Part shown: piece by piece, positions 60,101-64,000 of the stretch
How the letters are laid out: each line of letters opens with the position of its first letter
Numbering within the stretch: position 1 is the first letter of the stretch
The notes under the pieces: model-generated
Seen by the model: only the letters and a program-made list of their open reading frames with translations
Database searches by the model: none
What the model was told of the DNA's origin: nothing
Made by a program: the position numbers and the translations under genes
NCBI GenBank assembly: GCA_024362935.1
Contig: JANCRA010000008.1
Coordinates: 29,010,557 to 29,074,556 of the forward strand
Length of the DNA: 64,000 nt
Direction of reading: 5' to 3'
From: Setophaga petechia
Taxonomy: Eukaryota; Chordata; Aves; Passeriformes; Parulidae

Positions 60101-63100
60101 GCTGCCTACACCCTCACAAGACCGCAGTGCTGAATAAAGTCTAATATCTGTGTTCCATTTGTGTGCAAAAACTTCAAAGGCACAAATAAATTCCATTGCT
60201 TATTTATGAAACACTTTGGAGTTGTGGCAATGGACAGGAATTGATGCACAACCAGAACATTACTAGTTTGAACTGAAGTGCTGGTGCCAACTTTGTAGAA
60301 AAACTGAGATGAAGGCAACAAACTGGGAGAGTGAACCTCACCCTAAACTTTAAAACATGCCACAATGCTGTTGTTTCTGGCAATCTGAAACAAGTCTCTT
60401 GAAGTTGTTTTCCTAGGACCCACATCTGTTCTGTAGTGTTGGAAAGTCACAGTGGGGAGGAGGGGTGGAGAAACAAACATCAGGCGAGGGGGCATTTTTT
60501 TGAAAGGCACCAATTCCCTTCCTATTTCCATGGCCTTCTATTTCAGACTTTGAAAGTACAACATGCTCCAGCAATTTGGAAGCATTACTGCCTACGTCAA
60601 GCCCAAATTGTTGCTTCAAAATGTGGAATTTCTGAATTTCCCCACAGCTTACACCCTTGCGTAAAACTGTTCTGCAACACTCACTAATGTACTGGTTTCT
60701 TTGTCAAGGCAGATGCTTCTAAAGACAGCCTGAACTGCCTTATGCCAGAGGATGGAGATATATTAGCATTTCAGGGCCAAAACAATCAATTAATTGGTAA
60801 TAACTACTAGAATTAATCAGCCTTGTCTATCTGGTTTTGTTACTCAGAAATAAAACACCAGCATGACTTTCCTGCTGTCACTTCTGTTCATTTTTTCTAT
60901 ATATTTTGCTTAATCTTAGACAGCATCATATCTGAATATATTTAAAAGTCATGCCTCATATTATTTTTCAGTATCTCTGCTATTCCCTGTATCATGACAG
61001 CTTATGGAAATTAGGTGTTCTGGTTGCTGGGTGCATTTTCAGGAGGAGAAATTGGAGGTGGGAGTGCTTATCAGGAGCACTGGGAGGATCCAGTGATGGT
61101 ATGGGTTCTACCTTCTGCAGGAATGCTAGATGTGTGACCATAGACTCGTAACATGCATTTGAAGTAGGATTAAAACAATGTGGTAAAAGTCACCATACCT
61201 TTCCAGCCCAAAAGCAAATACATCTTTGCTTAGGCCATTAGCAGCCAGTCTGAGGCTTGGTAATAGTAACAAAAATGCTCAGGTGAAATCTTGTGAGGGT
61301 TTAGGAGACAGTATTTTATCTCTGCCTCAAGAACAGAAGCATCCTTTCAGACAGTGAGAGCAGATACTGGGTTTATACAGTTTCAGCTTTGCTATTGTTA
61401 TGTACTGCTGATTGTTTATCCACTTCCAGGATGGGAATGCAAGTATCATATCCACAAACACAGACCAGTTGGTGACATTTCACAGATATTCTCAGCCAAA
61501 AGGGTCTTTTTATATGAATAAACTCCAGACATCCATGTTGAACATACACCTAGTTGGCCAAATTCAACTGTCCAGTCCTGACCTTCTATTTAATGAGTTT
61601 CATTCTTCTAGATATTACTGTTTGAAGCTTTTCCATAATGTATAGCACGTTACTCCACACTTTCTTTAGTTTTCAAAGCCAGGTCCTAAATAAAGACCAA
61701 AAAACACTTCAAACAACTTAATCCTTCCTAGAAAAGGCTGTTAGCATTCAAAGATGACATTACATCAAAAGCAAAGGTTAAACTCCAGAATGCATTCTTT
61801 GAATGAAGTAACAAAAGCTCCATTATAGCCTTTGATCACTTGAGCTCACCTGTAGGAAATGTTACACCTTTTTATTAAACTGTTGAATTGTCTTTGCTGT
61901 ACAAGCTGGAGACATTCTTGACAGGCTTAAAGTCGTTAACACCTCTGAGGAATGCTCAGCAGAGCCGATAATACTCTCTCGTGTCTATGCATGTTAGTAT
62001 AGTAACTCTGTACTTTCCTAACAGCCCAGGCACTCTCTCCTTTTCTTATTTCTTTAACAAATATATTGAAATTAGTATATTGGTAAAAAATAGTACATAG
62101 GCAAATTATCCATGACACAAATGTGCACAGCAAAATATTTGACACTATCAAGAAATAAAGACCCTATCACTAAATTAGAACATTTTTTTATTTACTATGA
62201 GAGGTTTTTTAAACAAATCACCACTTAATTACTGTAAAGAAAACCAAACAAGTCTGCCTTTCTAATTGGCAGCTGGGCAATACATTTAGCATTGTCCATT
62301 ACCAACTGCAGTACACAGTCAATTAATTTTTCATTCAGAGAACCTGCACTCACATTCTCTACACAAATTGACACACACATACCTGCCATGCTTTTCCTCC
62401 CTCTCTTGAGCATTAGCTACTTGTATATAAATGTATATGCATGAAAATATGGAATATTAAAATAAAAAATAAAGATCAACATTATATCTTTAGTTTCTCT
62501 TCCTTTAAAGATTGCTGAATATTTTTTTTAGTTTTAAAAGCACTGCCAAATATAAACGTGTTTTCTCTTAAAAGTAAGTAAATAAACTAGCTTATAAGGA
62601 TTTTCTGACAATCCAGACTGTTATTTAGTTCTATTATCTTTACCTATGAACAGCTGAAAGCTATTTCCCCCCCGTCTCTGTGGATGCTTTTTTTTCTCCT
62701 TTTATTTCTTCAGTTCTTTTGCACAGCTCATCTCTTTATGCTTAAAGATTATTTTTATGAGGACTAGCAGTCCTACATGGATACACTCTCAAACACACAG
62801 AGAACTGGGAGCTGATTCTCCTTTTCTTCCCAAGTTCTGCTCCACATACATTACACCTTACATGTCAGAAAGCTTTTGAATATTTCTAATAACACTTTAC
62901 ACTTCAGGTTCTGAGACATCTTCTGCTGAATAAGCACTCACATACATGAAAGCTGACTTCAAGACCATCCCTGTATGCGCATTCAGAAAAAATTCTTACA
63001 TAGCAACAAATGCTCTGAAACAGGTGAGGGCAAACAACTACCAAATATAAATTATGACAGATTTTTAAGAAGAGCATGTATATGTCCTTTAAAAAAGGAA

Positions 63101-64000
63101 ATGCACCTGCTGTCTGTACTGTAGCTGAAGCCTCCCACACAGCCTCATGCAATCAGCAAAAATAACTTTACATCCTTCTTTCCCACTAGATCTATGATTT
63201 TCTTAGAGAACTTCTGACTTACTCATGCTTCTATTCTTGGCCTATTTAGAGATAACTATTCAGTGGAGGCTTACAGTGAGCTTCTGGATCTTAATCCTGT
63301 TGTCTCGATTAGTCTCTCTAATGATTACACAGTTTGATTGCCTCAGAGGGAGGTGGAGAAGAATGGGGTAGAGTGAAGGGAGCAGTTTGTGTAGTCCCCA
63401 TTAGCTCCTGATTACAGGAAAAACAAGATAGTGTCATGTTGTCTGAGTTCAGTGGGGAGGAAGGTAACGTGCCTCAGAATAATTCTGTACAATCAAGAGA
63501 TTAGATGGATTAAATGTAACCAAACCTTTCCTAAAACAGAAGCGATGAGCAATATGTTTTTAAATGGTAAACACTCACTAATTTGTTGACTCATTTGTGA
63601 GTGTCTACTAACACTGCAAGAGCACTGGTGAGAATAAAGCAGCTGCCCATACCTGTTTCCATGCTGAATCACATGGAATGGATTTAAGATTCCTGCACCT
63701 ATATGACTTTATTCACTGAAGATTTCTGTCCTGCTCCCTTTTCTGACTCAACTGGTCAATAAAAATTCAGTATTTTCTAAAACTATGAATTTTTCTGTAC
63801 CTTTGGGTGACCAGAACAAATGAGTGAAAACTAGCTCACTTGGAAGAAATTTTCATCAGCAGTTTCTTCTTAGATATGAGCGATTTAGACTTTGTATTTT
63901 TCATAATTTGAAAATGGCTTTCATAAAAATTAAATCAGAAAAACAACAACATAAACTTATTTGCTAATTCCCTTTGAAAAATTATGCAAAAATAAGCCTA
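57141..64000. other. Unique AT-rich gene-free stretch
   Basis: About 6.9 kb without a recognisable gene or dispersed repeat. The 134-codon minus frame at 59792-60196 is overlapped by other minus frames in different registers and shows no domain. A small cluster of homeodomain-type cores lies near 63290-63345 and is listed separately. Confidence 0.5.
63285..63420. promoter_or_regulatory. Possible small homeodomain-site cluster
   Basis: Within about 130 bp there are several TAAT/ATTA-type cores: TTAATCC near 63290, GATTAG near 63308, TAATGATTAC near 63319, TTTGATTG near 63332 and ATTAGC near 63400. Such cores are common in AT-rich DNA, so this is weak evidence. Confidence 0.15.

Noticed and set aside
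59792..60196. 134-codon minus-strand open frame
   Set aside because: Overlaps other minus-strand frames in other registers, and no recognisable family motif is seen. No splice or promoter context supports it.

Overview
This window looks like AT-rich, gene-poor vertebrate nuclear DNA, most likely from a bird. The main evidence is the interspersed repeats. Every dispersed repeat I can place in a family is a CR1 non-LTR retrotransposon (LINE). Most are short, 5'-truncated and decayed, and together they cover roughly 5% of the window. I see no mammalian-type SINEs or L1. CR1 dominance at low density is typical of birds; crocodilians and turtles also carry CR1, so the bird assignment is an inference and I do not name a species.

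I found no convincing protein-coding gene. The longest open frames (about 120-145 codons) are what chance gives in a sequence this long. Several lie on or antisense to CR1 remnants, and none reads as a known exon or protein family. No rRNA gene, credible tRNA gene, CRISPR array or bacterial-style operon is visible. The best description is a gene desert or a very large intron.

Layout: 1-1.4 kb unique AT-rich DNA; 1.4-1.5 kb A/C-rich simple repeat; 1.59-2.17 kb CR1 (+); 2.95-3.05 kb CR1 tail (-); 3-19.5 kb unique DNA with homopolymers and a 22-bp minisatellite at 8.54 kb; 19.54-19.65 kb candidate conserved element; 22.24-22.58 kb very decayed CR1 (+); 23.23-24.39 kb the longest CR1 (-), with a dead reverse transcriptase; 28.25-28.76 kb candidate regulatory element; 31.29 kb CA microsatellite; 36.10-36.29 kb CR1 (-); 41.75-42.14 kb CR1 (+); 43.88-44.50 kb candidate regulatory element with a CpG-dense patch; 45.76-45.80 kb CR1 3' tip (+); 54.06-54.73 kb third large GC-richer candidate element; 56.75-57.14 kb CR1 (+); 57.1-64 kb unique AT-rich DNA with a small homeodomain-site cluster near 63.3 kb.

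No genes can be seen working together here. The most useful hypothesis is that the window is a regulatory desert: a few short, GC-richer islands with clustered SOX, POU, TCF and homeodomain core motifs stand out from the AT-rich background and could be enhancers of a developmental gene outside the window. That rests on motif and composition reading only; conservation was not computed. I found no evidence of an undescribed biological system.
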